DNA of 64,000 bases from Comamonas odontotermitis (GTDB lineage: Bacteria; Pseudomonadota; Gammaproteobacteria; Burkholderiales; Burkholderiaceae_C), in contig NZ_JACHKZ010000014.1 of NCBI RefSeq assembly GCF_014207855.1, positions 36,561-100,560 of the forward strand, read 5' to 3'. Below the pieces are notes generated by a model. It worked only from the letters and a program-made list of their open reading frames with translations, was not told the DNA's origin and searched no databases. Both the position numbers and the translations under genes were made by a program. Below, piece by piece: positions 16,882 through 27,144 of the stretch (its first letter is position 1; each line of letters starts with the position of its first letter).

Positions 16882-18366
16882 TTACTGGAAAGCCACTTCT
16901 GCAAAGCTGCGCAGCTTGCGGCTGTGAAGGCGGTCCACCCCGCCAGCGCGCAGGATGCCCACTGCGCGCAGGCCGATGCGCAGGTGCTGGTCCACCCGCT
17001 CGCGGTAGAAGTGGTTGGCCATGCCGGGCAGCTTGATCTCGCCATGCAAGGGCTTGTCGCTCACGCACAGCAAGGTGCCGTAAGGCACGCGAAAGCGAAA
17101 GCCGTTGGCCGCGATGGTGGCGCTTTCCATGTCGAGTGCAACGGCACGGCTCTGGCTGAAGCGGCGCTGCGGCGTATTGTTGGGCAGCAGCTCCCAGTTG
17201 CGGTTGTCGGTGCTGGCCACGGTGCCGGTGCGCATGAAGCGCTTGAGGTCGGCCTCGGGCACCTGCGTCACATCGGCCACGGCCTGCTGCAGCGCCTGCT
17301 GAATTTCGGCCAACGCAGGAATCGGCACCCACAGCGGCAGCTCCTCATCGAGCACATGGTCTTCGCGCACATAGGCGTGGGCCAGCACATAGTCGCCCAG
17401 CTGCTGGCTGTTGCGCAGGCCCGCGCAGTGGCCCAGCATCATCCAGGCGTGCGGGCGCAGCACGGCGATATGGTCGGTAATCGTTTTGGCATTGGCCGGG
17501 CCTACGCCGATATTGACCATGGTGGTGCCCGATTGGTCGGCGCGCACCAGGTGATAGGCCGGCATCTGCGGCAGGCGCGGCGGTGGGGTGCCCAGCGCAT
17601 CTGCACTTTGGGCGGGCAAGCCCACACGGCGCGTCACCACGTTGCCTGGTTCGATGAAGGCAATGAACTCGCTGTCCGGGTTCTCCATCTCGGCGCGGCC
17701 CAGGCGGATGAACTCGTCAATGTAGAACTGGTAGTTGGTGAACAACACGAAGTTCTGGAACCACTCGGGCAAGGTGCCGGTGTAGTGGCGCAGGCGCTGC
17801 AGCGAGTAATCCACCCGCGGCGCGGTAAAGAGCGACAGCGGCTGCGGATCACCCGCCAGCGGCTCCCAGGTGCCATTGGCAATGCCGTCGTCCATGGCGT
17901 GCAGGTCGGGCAGGTCGAACACGTCGCGCATCAGCAGCCGCCGCTCGGCGCTCAGCTGGCCTTCGATATGGTCATTGTCGGCAAAGGAAAAGTGAATGGG
18001 AATGGGCTGGTTGCTGGTGCCCACTTCCAGCTCCACGCCATGGTTGGCGATCAGCAGGCGAAACTGCTCGGCGTAGTAGTTGTCAAACAGGTCGGGCCGC
18101 GTCAGCGTGGTCTCGTAGTGGCCCGGGCCTTCGACAAAGCCATAGGCGAGCTTGCTGTCGGCGCGTGCCACCGTGCGTGTGTGCAGGCGCACAAAGGGGT
18201 AGCAGGCGCGGTAGGGTGCGGCGGGCGTCTCGCCTGCCACAAAGCGCTGCATGGCCGCGCGCAGGAAATTGATCTGTTCGGCGTAAATCGCCTGCACCTG
18301 CGCCAGCGCGGCTTCCGCCGTGCGGTGGCTGGTCGGTGCGATAAAAGCAGGTTTGGTATGGGTCAT
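16882..18366 (-). CDS. amn: AMP nucleosidase
   Basis: Amn hydrolyses AMP to adenine and ribose 5-phosphate and is a purine salvage/energy-balance enzyme. The 494-residue length is close to the E. coli enzyme. The N-terminal regulatory domain (YPFVRLHTRTVARADSKLAYGFVEGPGHYETTLTRPDLF) is followed by a nucleoside-phosphorylase-like catalytic domain. That domain includes GVGPANAKTITDHIAVLRPHAWMMLGHCAGL, DYVLAHAYVREDHVLDEELP and ALDMESATIAANGFRFRVPYGTLLCVSDKPLHGE. The start at 18366 (MTHTKPAFIAPTSHRT) is chosen because upstream residues look non-coding. Divergent from dbpA. Confidence 0.95.
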   Translation of the reverse strand: MTHTKPAFIAPTSHRTAEAALAQVQAIYAEQINFLRAAMQRFVAGETPAAPYRACYPFVRLHTRTVARADSKLAYGFVEGPGHYETTLTRPDLFDNYYAEQFRLLIANHGVELEVGTSNQPIPIHFSFADNDHIEGQLSAERRLLMRDVFDLPDLHAMDDGIANGTWEPLAGDPQPLSLFTAPRVDYSLQRLRHYTGTLPEWFQNFVLFTNYQFYIDEFIRLGRAEMENPDSEFIAFIEPGNVVTRRVGLPAQSADALGTPPPRLPQMPAYHLVRADQSGTTMVNIGVGPANAKTITDHIAVLRPHAWMMLGHCAGLRNSQQLGDYVLAHAYVREDHVLDEELPLWVPIPALAEIQQALQQAVADVTQVPEADLKRFMRTGTVASTDNRNWELLPNNTPQRRFSQSRAVALDMESATIAANGFRFRVPYGTLLCVSDKPLHGEIKLPGMANHFYRERVDQHLRIGLRAVGILRAGGVDRLHSRKLRSFAEVAFQ

Positions 18367-18499
18367 GCACCATTGTGCAACGGCCGGGGGTGCCCCGCAT
18401 GACAAAACGGTGGCATGGGGCCAGGGGTGCTTGCTGACAGATGCAGGGATAAGCGCCAGCGGGCAGGCCCGAAAACCGCCCACACGGGATAATTGCGGC

Positions 18500-19912
<1,413 letters not shown>

Positions 19913-19913
19913 A

Positions 19914-19958
19914 TTAGCTGCTGGCGCTTACCCCGCAAGCGCGAATAGCTATCATTTT
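19914..19958. repeat. Short palindromic intergenic repeat
   Basis: TTAGCTGCTGGCGCTTACCC followed by GCAAGCGCGAATAGCTAT, an imperfect hairpin filling most of the gap between dbpA and the CDF transporter gene. It has the same arms as the repeats at 13196 and 16808. Confidence 0.55.
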
Positions 19959-19960
19959 TA

Positions 19961-20890
19961 ATGACCGACGCCCCTCCATCCCGCTGGACCACGCCCGAGA
20001 ACCTGTTGCGCATCTCGGTCGTCGTGGCCATTGCCACCATCGCATTCAAAACCGTGGCCTGGGCTGTCAGCGGCTCTGTCGGCCTGCTGTCCGATGCGCT
20101 GGAGTCGCTCGTCAACCTGGTGGGCGCGCTGTTTGCGCTGGGCATGGTCACCATTGCCAAGCGCCCGGCAGATGACGACCACCCCTACGGCCACACCAAG
20201 GCCGAATACTTCTCGGCCGGCTTTGAAGGCCTGCTGATCTTCGGTGCGGCCATGGCAATCCTGTGGGCATCGGTCGAGCGGCTGCTGCACCCGCAGCCGC
20301 TCGATCAACTGGGCTGGGGCCTGGTGCTCTCGCTCATCAGCACCGCGCTCAACGGCGGCCTGGCCATGGTCATGCTGCGTGCGGCCCGGCAGCACCGCTC
20401 TGCCGCGCTGGAGGGCGATGGCCGCCACCTGCTGACTGACGTATGGACATCTGTTGGCGTGGTGCTGGGCCTGCTGCTGGCCATGTGGACCGGCTGGCAC
20501 TGGCTGGACGCCGTGCTGGGCATTGCCGTGGCGCTGCACATCCTCAAGGAAGGCGGCAAGCTGGTGTGGACCTCTTCGCAAGGCCTGATGGACGAAGCCA
20601 TCGACGCCGAAACCCTGACCACCATAGATGCCTGCGTGCGCCGGTTTGAAGCCGAAAGAGGCGGCGCCGTGCACTGCGACAGGCTCAACACACGCCGCGC
20701 CGGTGCGCTCAACTTCATCGATCTGCACCTGCACATGCCCGGCGACTGGAGCCTGGCCCACGCCACCCGCCTGCGCATGGAGCTCGAAGCAGCCCTGCTG
20801 CGCGACGTACCCAATGCCCGCATCACTGTTGAAGTACTGCCCATTGGCGTGCAGACGCAGAGCGAGGTTGCAGAGCAAAACATGCCTTAG
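19961..20890 (+). CDS. Cation diffusion facilitator (CDF) family transporter
   Basis: CDF proteins export divalent metals (Zn, Fe, Co, Mn) in exchange for protons. The 309-residue protein has six predicted helices. The metal-site motifs are present in helix 2 (LLSDALESLVNL) and helix 5 (GDGRHLLTDVWTSVGV, the HxxxD pattern). The cytoplasmic C-terminal domain follows (AGALNFIDLHLHMPGDWSLAHATRLRMELEAALL). The metal cannot be told from these motifs. The start codon follows the short repeat directly. Confidence 0.9.
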   Translation: MTDAPPSRWTTPENLLRISVVVAIATIAFKTVAWAVSGSVGLLSDALESLVNLVGALFALGMVTIAKRPADDDHPYGHTKAEYFSAGFEGLLIFGAAMAILWASVERLLHPQPLDQLGWGLVLSLISTALNGGLAMVMLRAARQHRSAALEGDGRHLLTDVWTSVGVVLGLLLAMWTGWHWLDAVLGIAVALHILKEGGKLVWTSSQGLMDEAIDAETLTTIDACVRRFEAERGGAVHCDRLNTRRAGALNFIDLHLHMPGDWSLAHATRLRMELEAALLRDVPNARITVEVLPIGVQTQSEVAEQNMP

Positions 20891-20925
20891 CGCTTACTGT
20901 GTAAGTGCTATAGGCTATCAATAGC
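20889..20925. repeat. Short intergenic repeat after CDF gene
   Basis: AGCGCTTACTGTGTAAGTGC with the tail TATAGGCTATCAATAGCAG immediately after the CDF stop. It resembles the other short palindromic repeats but is degenerate. Confidence 0.4.
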
Positions 20926-21000
20926 AGAGCATTCGATTGAAGCAAAAAGCTGCGCATACCTGTAGTGCGCAGATCGCACGCTCTTGCCAGAGGAGTTGGA

Positions 21001-21456
21001 ATGATCAGCGTATTGCAGCGCGTGCGCGAGGCGCGCGTCGAAGTCGATGGCGAGGTGATTGGCCAGATTGGCCATGGCCTGCTGGCCCTGGTATGCGCCG
21101 AAAAAGGCGATACCGAAGCCGAGGCCGAAAAACTGCTGGCCAAGATGCTCAAACTGCGCATCTTTCAGGACGAGGCCGGCAAGATGAACAAAAGCGTGCA
21201 GGATGTGGCGGGGGGCCTGCTCATCGTGAGCCAGTTCACCCTGGCCGCCGACACCAGCGGAGGCAACCGCCCGAGCTTCACCAACGCAGCGCCGCCCGCC
21301 GAAGGAGAGCGCCTGTACAACTACGTGGTAGCCCAGGCCCGCGCAGCGCACCCGGTAGTTGCCACAGGCCGCTTTGCGGCGGATATGAAGGTGTATTTGA
21401 TGAACGACGGTCCGGTGACGATTCCGCTGCGGGTGGCGCCGGTGGCTGGGGGGTGA
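21001..21456 (+). CDS. dtd: D-aminoacyl-tRNA deacylase
   Basis: Dtd removes D-amino acids wrongly attached to tRNA and also clears Gly-tRNA(Ala). The 151-residue protein shows [21 protein letters not shown], the catalytic region [24 protein letters not shown], and the C-terminal NDGPVTIPL (the cross-subunit Gly-Pro motif family). The start at 21001 follows GGAGTTGGA. It is the second gene after dbpA-CDF on the same strand and could be co-transcribed with them. Confidence 0.95.
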   Translation: MISVLQRVREARVEVDGEVIGQIGHGLLALVCAEKGDTEAEAEKLLAKMLKLRIFQDEAGKMNKSVQDVAGGLLIVSQFTLAADTSGGNRPSFTNAAPPAEGERLYNYVVAQARAAHPVVATGRFAADMKVYLMNDGPVTIPLRVAPVAGG

Positions 21457-21573
21457 GGGAAGGGTGGTTGTTGGCCAGAAACCGGCCGCCACCCAAATCA
21501 TCGAGGCTGCTGTTTTAAGCAAGTAATACCCATCAACTTTTATACAAAATTGAGACATTTTCTGGCTCGCGGG

Positions 21574-22830
21574 ATGCTCGGATCATCCCTGTTTCTTATG
21601 GGAAATTTTGCACAAGCGCAGAACGATGGGCCTATCTGGCCGCCCGTGATGTCTCAACTTCGTGCGGGGCCTTCTGAAAGCAGCGTTGCCGCACAACTGC
21701 TGCCGGATGTGGCTGTCGAACCAGCCGGTGTTGGAGCGTTGGCCCGCTGGAGTGGAATTTGGCAGGGCTGGGCTTGCTTTTCGGCACAGTGCGATGTGAA
21801 GGTTGCGATTGAGAAGCTGTCGGCGGACACGGCCACTGTAGTCTATGCTGCAGCAAGTACTACACAGCGCACCACCGAGCGCGGTGAGGCCAAGTTTGTC
21901 AACAACGAAATGCAGATGAAACTGCAGGCAGGAGCAACTTTATTGCTTCGTTTGCGTGAAGATGGCGATATGGAAATGTCGCTGTGGAGGAACGCACAGC
22001 AACTTATCAGCCTGGGCGTGTTAACCAAAAAGCCGTTTCCCTATGCGCGAACCGTTGAACACATACCGACGCCTTGGCAGCAAGATGGACGCGCGCAGAC
22101 TCTTGAAATGGTGGTTTATCGACCGCCAGGCGCAGGCCCGTTCCCGACGCTTGTATTCAACCATGGCTCCACGGGCGAAGGAGACAGGCCCGAACTATTT
22201 GCCCAAACCTGGGCAAGTCCGGAGGTGGGACACTATTTCGTCGACAGAGGCTGGCAAGTAGTCTTTCCGCAGCGGCGTGGAAGGGGGAGGTCCGATGGTG
22301 TGTACGACGAGGGCTTCGAGCCAGACCGCTCGCGCTATGCATGCAAAGCTGAACTCTCGCTACCCGGGCTGGAGCGCGCCATGACGGATCTTGATGCAGT
22401 GATGGCGCACCTGCTCACACGGATGGATGTAGATGCCAAGCGCTTGTTGATCGGAGGCGTATCGCGTGGAGGCATTCTTTCGGTTGCGTATGCAGGCACA
22501 CGGGTACAGCCCCAATTTCTTGGTGTGCTGAACTTCGTGGGAGGCTGGGTAGGGGATCGTTGCAAGGACGCTGACAAGGTGAACGCCGTCTCCTTTGTTC
22601 GCGGTGCGATGTTTCCACGGCCTACCCTGTGGCTGTATGGGGCGCATGATCCCTTCTACTCTTTGAGTCACAGCCGCAAGAATTTCGATGCATTTACCGC
22701 TGCGGGTGGCAAAGGCGAATTTATGGAATTCGCGCCACTGTATAGCGGCAATGGGCACTTTATTCACTCCCAGCCTGTACTCTGGGAATCAGCTGTCACA
22801 GATTACCTGTACAAGATGGAGCGGTACTGA
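21574..22830 (+). CDS. Secreted alpha/beta hydrolase (dienelactone-hydrolase-like)
   Basis: A protein of about 418 residues with a signal peptide (LGSSLFLMGNFAQAQ). The ATG at 21574 is taken as start; an in-frame TTG at 21550 is possible. The first 160 residues form a separate beta-rich domain with two cysteines (GWACFSAQCDVKVAIEKL). The hydrolase domain follows: FNHGSTGEGDRPELF, QRRGRGRSDG, the nucleophile elbow GGVSRGG (Ser at about residue 297), LYGAHDPFYS for the Asp and NGHFIHSQP for the His. Substrate unknown. Composition drops in GC here compared with upstream genes. Confidence 0.8.
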   Translation: MLGSSLFLMGNFAQAQNDGPIWPPVMSQLRAGPSESSVAAQLLPDVAVEPAGVGALARWSGIWQGWACFSAQCDVKVAIEKLSADTATVVYAAASTTQRTTERGEAKFVNNEMQMKLQAGATLLLRLREDGDMEMSLWRNAQQLISLGVLTKKPFPYARTVEHIPTPWQQDGRAQTLEMVVYRPPGAGPFPTLVFNHGSTGEGDRPELFAQTWASPEVGHYFVDRGWQVVFPQRRGRGRSDGVYDEGFEPDRSRYACKAELSLPGLERAMTDLDAVMAHLLTRMDVDAKRLLIGGVSRGGILSVAYAGTRVQPQFLGVLNFVGGWVGDRCKDADKVNAVSFVRGAMFPRPTLWLYGAHDPFYSLSHSRKNFDAFTAAGGKGEFMEFAPLYSGNGHFIHSQPVLWESAVTDYLYKMERY

Positions 22831-22963
22831 ACGCATATTTCTCAGCAGACCTTCATAAATTTCAGTGGCAGATTGGAGTCGACAAGAAGCCTCTACCGAA
22901 GGCAAAAATGGAAGTTCACACTGACTTCATATTTCGAAGGGCAGTCGCTTCGATAATTGAGGA

Positions 22964-23449
22964 ATGCCGCTCGAAAATGAATCATCATCAACACCTTGCT
23001 GTAAGGTGATAGTCATTTTTTCCTTATTATTTTCTTATGTTATAGGTGTTTATTTTCACGCGGCAACAGCATCTCTATTTAATGAGTATCAGCCTGGAAT
23101 TGGGACTTTGAAGGTCTGCGTTCAACCCGGCCTTATGCTCTTTTTGCCGCTCTTGTTCGCTTATTTCAAAAAATCAAAGAGTGCTGCAGAAATCGCCGTC
23201 TGGAGCAGTATGTTTGGTTTGATTTCATGCTTGGTGCTGCTTTTGCTTTGCTCATTGCATGTACAGAGCGGCGGCGTGCATTGGATTGCCCTAGAGAATC
23301 GTTCCCTGGCAGGAACTGTATATCGGGCGCTTTTTCAGCCATCCTTCTCCAATCGCTCCTTTGGATCAACGACGGGTAGCGCAATCTTTGCTTCGCTTGT
23401 ATGCATTCTGAGCATTCGGACCTTTCAAAGGCTAGAAAAGCGAACCTGA
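22964..23449 (+). CDS. Small hydrophobic membrane protein, unknown
   Basis: A 161-residue protein with four likely transmembrane segments (about 15-34, 51-66, 76-98 and 136-150). It is clearly AT-richer and uses less GC-biased codons than its neighbours, a sign of recent acquisition. The GAGG before the ATG is only one base away, so the true start may be a GTG ten codons in or so. No family recognised. Confidence 0.5.
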   Translation: MPLENESSSTPCCKVIVIFSLLFSYVIGVYFHAATASLFNEYQPGIGTLKVCVQPGLMLFLPLLFAYFKKSKSAAEIAVWSSMFGLISCLVLLLLCSLHVQSGGVHWIALENRSLAGTVYRALFQPSFSNRSFGSTTGSAIFASLVCILSIRTFQRLEKRT

Positions 23450-23582
23450 AATTCAACAAATTAGGCATCTACGACAACATGCGTGAGGTCATTCTGTGAC
23501 GGTAGCAATCGGCCAATTGCTATCCCTCAACAAAAGTACGGCCGTGCACCAGCGTCCTCAATAGGCCGAACTAGATCTGCAC

Positions 23583-25292
23583 TCAATCCAACTGCCCCAA
23601 CCCCACCGCATTGCCATGGCGGTCGCGCAAGCGGACCATGGTGCCGCCACGGTTCATCAGTGGCTTGCTCAAAAACTGGTGCCACACCCATGCGCCGTTT
23701 TCCCCCGGCTGCCCGCAGCTCGCATCGACGCCTTTGCGGTTGGTGATGGGTGTGCAGACCACCAGGCCGTCTGCCGACGTCACGGTGTCGCCATCTGCGC
23801 GGGTGAGGGTGATAGTTTTCTGAACCAGCGGCAGAAACCATTGCCCCAGCATCTCTTCTGCGAAATTGGCCGGTCTTTCAAGCTGCAGCCGGCGAATGCG
23901 CACGGGGGCTTCCTGTGGCAGTTGCAACTGGCCTACCGTCCACCACATCCATTCTTCCAGGGGTTTGTCGTCGGATCGCTGGTAGGCGAACTCCAGTTGC
24001 GCGTCGCCTGCGCGATTGCGAAGCTGCGCCGACTGTCTGGCTCCGCCCAGGCTGCGGCCTCCCGCATATTCTTCCATGGGAATGGTGGCGGCTGTTGCCG
24101 GTGAGCTCGCACCTTTGCTCAGGTACGCAGCGCTTCCCATGTGAAATGTGGGCCGTGCATCGGCGCGGTAGTTGTAGACCTGCAGGATGGCCGTACTGCC
24201 CTGGATATCCACAGCCAGACCTCGCCCCGGCTTGCCGGTCAGCTCGTCCTCCACGACCCAGGTGCCGTTGATGGGCATCAAGGTGTGGAGGTATTTATTG
24301 GGCACACAGACGGGACAGGTAGCGCCTCCCCACGAGAAATGACTTTGCAGGTAGTTTTGTTGAACATGCGTATTCCACAGCGTGGTATCGCTACCGTTCT
24401 GAGGGCCGAATGCATCTGCCCCTGCGTTGTAGCCGGTAGTTGGCATCGATATGCCAGCTTGCTTGTCCCCCATGTGCACCGTGCCGGTGACTTCATAGCC
24501 CACCAGCTCGAATTGCATGCGGTCCACCCAGGGGCCAGCTACGGGCTCTGGAGACATATTGGTATTGATATAAGGAGGCTTGCCAATGGCGGTGCATGAA
24601 AAACGGGCGCGTGTGCCGACCAATTGGCACGCCATCTCTTGAAACGTGGTGTAGACAACCCGGTCAGTCCTTCGATCGGCGGGCTGCGACAAATACAGGT
24701 GGAAACTGTTGTCCTCGTTCCGGAGCATGTCCAGCCGCCAGTCGTAGGCAACATCTCCTTGTGGATTCTGTACCAGCAACTGCACGACGCGGATGCCGTT
24801 TTGCATGCGTGGGTTGGTGGCTGCGGGCTCATCACTTTGCACCAGGAGTCGCTCGATCGCCATGGCTGGCTCGTTGGGGAACTGGATCGTGCCCGTGAGG
24901 CCGTTTTTGAAGCTTACCGTCACATGGCCCAGCGATTTGTCTTCCACGGCATCGCGCGCCTCGCTGCCAAAGCTGCGCCCGCCCTGGTAGCGCATGAGCG
25001 GCGCTGTTACGCCATTGCCTTGCATCTGGCCGGTGGCGGTGTAGAAGGTGGCGTCGCCATTGTTCTCGTACCCAAACACCTGCATGAAGAAGGTGTTGCC
25101 TTGCACGTCAATCGCTAGGCCCCGGCCGGGTTTGCCATTCAGCTCTTCGCTGATGACCCAGGTGCCCGTCTGGGGCGTGAAGTCGCGTGCGGCCCAGCTG
25201 GCGGTACTGGCTGCCAGAGTGAATGCCATTGCGGCGGCAGCGATGGTTTTTTGCAGAATCGGATTGCGGGTGTCTGGCACGTTGTCTCCCAT
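23583..25292 (-). CDS. Secreted protein with duplicated GxW/GRG-type domain
   Basis: A 569-residue exported protein (signal peptide about 1-35, cleavage near SWA-A). It contains two copies of one domain. The first starts near residue 42 (GTWVISEELNGKPGRGLAID) and the second near residue 335 (GTWVVEDELTGKPGRGLAVD). Both continue with IQG/VQG, QV-x-x-Y and a GGRS-x-G segment. The pattern GxW...E...GRG...D/IQG...Y resembles a short repeat common in secreted proteins of Xanthomonas- and Comamonas-like bacteria. A CPVCVP cysteine pair precedes the second copy. Start chosen at 25292 (MGDNVPDTRNP). Function unknown. Confidence 0.7.
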   Translation of the reverse strand: MGDNVPDTRNPILQKTIAAAAMAFTLAASTASWAARDFTPQTGTWVISEELNGKPGRGLAIDVQGNTFFMQVFGYENNGDATFYTATGQMQGNGVTAPLMRYQGGRSFGSEARDAVEDKSLGHVTVSFKNGLTGTIQFPNEPAMAIERLLVQSDEPAATNPRMQNGIRVVQLLVQNPQGDVAYDWRLDMLRNEDNSFHLYLSQPADRRTDRVVYTTFQEMACQLVGTRARFSCTAIGKPPYINTNMSPEPVAGPWVDRMQFELVGYEVTGTVHMGDKQAGISMPTTGYNAGADAFGPQNGSDTTLWNTHVQQNYLQSHFSWGGATCPVCVPNKYLHTLMPINGTWVVEDELTGKPGRGLAVDIQGSTAILQVYNYRADARPTFHMGSAAYLSKGASSPATAATIPMEEYAGGRSLGGARQSAQLRNRAGDAQLEFAYQRSDDKPLEEWMWWTVGQLQLPQEAPVRIRRLQLERPANFAEEMLGQWFLPLVQKTITLTRADGDTVTSADGLVVCTPITNRKGVDASCGQPGENGAWVWHQFLSKPLMNRGGTMVRLRDRHGNAVGLGQLD

Positions 25293-25424
25293 GGTTTGGA
25301 AGGCAGTATAGAGGGGCGATTTTTCAGAAAGTGGAGGGGCGCCCCTAGCCATTGCCTCAAATATCATGCCCGGTATTTTGCAAAGCGTTATACAGCGCGG
25401 GCGCAACGCGCATTCAGCGCCTTC

Positions 25425-25973
25425 TCAGCTGTACTGATCGGTGTAGTAATGGCGGGCGCAAGAGGCGCAGGCAAACAGGGATATTTCTCGCAGCGATTCG
25501 GGCGGGCCGCTAGCGCGAAAGTCTCGGGGCTTGGCACCGGGGCCATTCTCCCAGTACTGGTGGGTTTGCTGCACGGCAAGCAGCTCCTGCAAGCTGGCTG
25601 GGCAGGCGATAAATTCGCACCAGGTGTCGCAACAGAGCGGCCAGTCCAACCTTCCCTGAAGAAAAAGCGGCGCATCGGGCAACTGGTGAAATTCGCGCCA
25701 CGCCTTTTGCGGGTCTTGAGCCAGGCGCTGGACGGTGTGCTCGACAGCCCAGGTGTCGGTTCGCCGCACGTTGCCGCCATGGATGCACTCTGCGCACAGG
25801 TAATGCACTTCGGGCTCTTCTTGCGCCAGCAGGGTGTCAGCAGCTTTTCGGGGATCGATGATCTCGCCGCTGTAGCGGTAAGCGGGCACCTCGCGGCGTT
25901 CGCACTGCTGGCATACCTCGCCCTCCACGCTGCGCAGCGCGGCATCGGCAACAGATTTGAAAATCTTCCCCAT
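25425..25973 (-). CDS. CbrC-like (UPF0167) cysteine-rich protein
   Basis: A 182-residue soluble protein with several Cys pairs: C21-QQ-C24, CAEC, a CC-x3-C group in DWPLCCDTWCEFI, and CASC near the end. The spacing around WPLCCDTWCEFI resembles the CbrC/UPF0167 family, linked in E. coli to colicin E2 tolerance under CreB control. The pairs suggest zinc binding. The match is from pattern memory only. Preceded by a 181-base AT-rich gap shared with the divergent quinone reductase gene. Confidence 0.55.
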   Translation of the reverse strand: MGKIFKSVADAALRSVEGEVCQQCERREVPAYRYSGEIIDPRKAADTLLAQEEPEVHYLCAECIHGGNVRRTDTWAVEHTVQRLAQDPQKAWREFHQLPDAPLFLQGRLDWPLCCDTWCEFIACPASLQELLAVQQTHQYWENGPGAKPRDFRASGPPESLREISLFACASCARHYYTDQYS

Positions 25974-26154
25974 TCTTTATCTCCATCAGTCATGACCATC
26001 ACGTGCCCGGCTCGATTTTGAGGTAGGACGACGGCCATTTCTGCATGTCTTTATTGCTGCATATAGTGCATTTATCATTTGCAACTGGCTATATTGATGC
26101 ATAAATTCGATGTGCATAGGATCACCTTCTCATTGTTTTTCAGGGATAGAAGCC

Positions 26155-27129
26155 ATGGCCGTAGCGATTCGAATTCACAGCACAGGTGCGCCTGATGTCA
26201 TGCAGATGGAAGAGGTGCATCTTTCATCGCCAGGGCCGGGCGAGGTATTGCTTGCGCAGACCGCCATCGGCGTCAACCCGCTGGATGTCAGCCAGCGCAA
26301 AGGGGCGGTTGCGATTGCGCTGCCTTCCGGGTTGGGGCTGGAAGGGGCTGCAACGGTCACCGCCGTTGGCGCGGGGGTCCAGGGCTTGCATGTGGGCGAC
26401 CGCGTGGGTTACGCCACCGGCCCCTTGGGCGCATATGCAAGTGCGCGTCTGTTTCCTGCAGAGCGGTTGGTCAAGCTGCCTGATGCTCTTGGCGACGATG
26501 CCGCTGCGGCGGTGCTGTTCAAGGGCATCACGGCCCAGTACCTGCTCAAGGCTACCGGGCAGGTCGGGCAGGGCTCGCGGGTGTTGATTTATGGCGCGGC
26601 GGGTGCCCTGGGGCAGCTCATGTGCGCCTGGGCGCAGCACCTGGGCGCGCATGTGCTGGGCGTGGTGTCCAAGGCGGCCAGTGTGGAGCGCGCGCGGGCG
26701 GCAGGCTGCGACGAGGTGTTTGTTTTCGATGCGCAGACGCTCGCCGCGCAGGTGGCGCAAGCCACGCAGGGCCAGAAGGTGGATGTGGTGTACGACTCCA
26801 TTGGCAAGGCAACCTTTCTCACATCGCTTGACTGCCTGCGCCCTCGCGGGCTGATGGTGTCGCTGGGCGCGACTTCGGGCCTGCCGCCCGCAATCGAGGT
26901 GGGAACGCTCAACGCCAAGGGTTCGCTGTTTCTCACCCGTCCCTCATTGGCTGCCCATACGGCCACGGCAGAGGAATACCAGAGCCGCGCGCACGATGTT
27001 TTGAGCGCCGTGTCGAATGGCATACTCACGCCCCGCATCTGGAAAAGCTATGCGCTGGCAGAAGCGGCGCAGGCACACACGGATCTGGAGCAAGGGCGCT
27101 CGCAAGGCGCGATCGTTCTCAAACCCTGA
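26155..27129 (+). CDS. Zinc-independent quinone oxidoreductase (MDR superfamily)
   Basis: A 324-residue NADPH:quinone reductase-type enzyme. The N-terminal GroES-like domain has GPGEVLLAQTAIGVNPLDV and LPSGLGLEGAATVTAVGAGV. The NADP-binding motif is LIYGAAGALGQLMCAWAQHLGAHVLGV, and the family segment AAAAVLFKGITAQYLLK lines the active site. No zinc ligands are seen. The ATG at 26155 is chosen (MAVAIRIHSTGAPDVMQ). A LysR gene starts 15 bases downstream on the same strand, so the two are likely one operon. Confidence 0.88.
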   Translation: MAVAIRIHSTGAPDVMQMEEVHLSSPGPGEVLLAQTAIGVNPLDVSQRKGAVAIALPSGLGLEGAATVTAVGAGVQGLHVGDRVGYATGPLGAYASARLFPAERLVKLPDALGDDAAAAVLFKGITAQYLLKATGQVGQGSRVLIYGAAGALGQLMCAWAQHLGAHVLGVVSKAASVERARAAGCDEVFVFDAQTLAAQVAQATQGQKVDVVYDSIGKATFLTSLDCLRPRGLMVSLGATSGLPPAIEVGTLNAKGSLFLTRPSLAAHTATAEEYQSRAHDVLSAVSNGILTPRIWKSYALAEAAQAHTDLEQGRSQGAIVLKP

Positions 27130-27144
27130 TTGTGGAAGGACACC

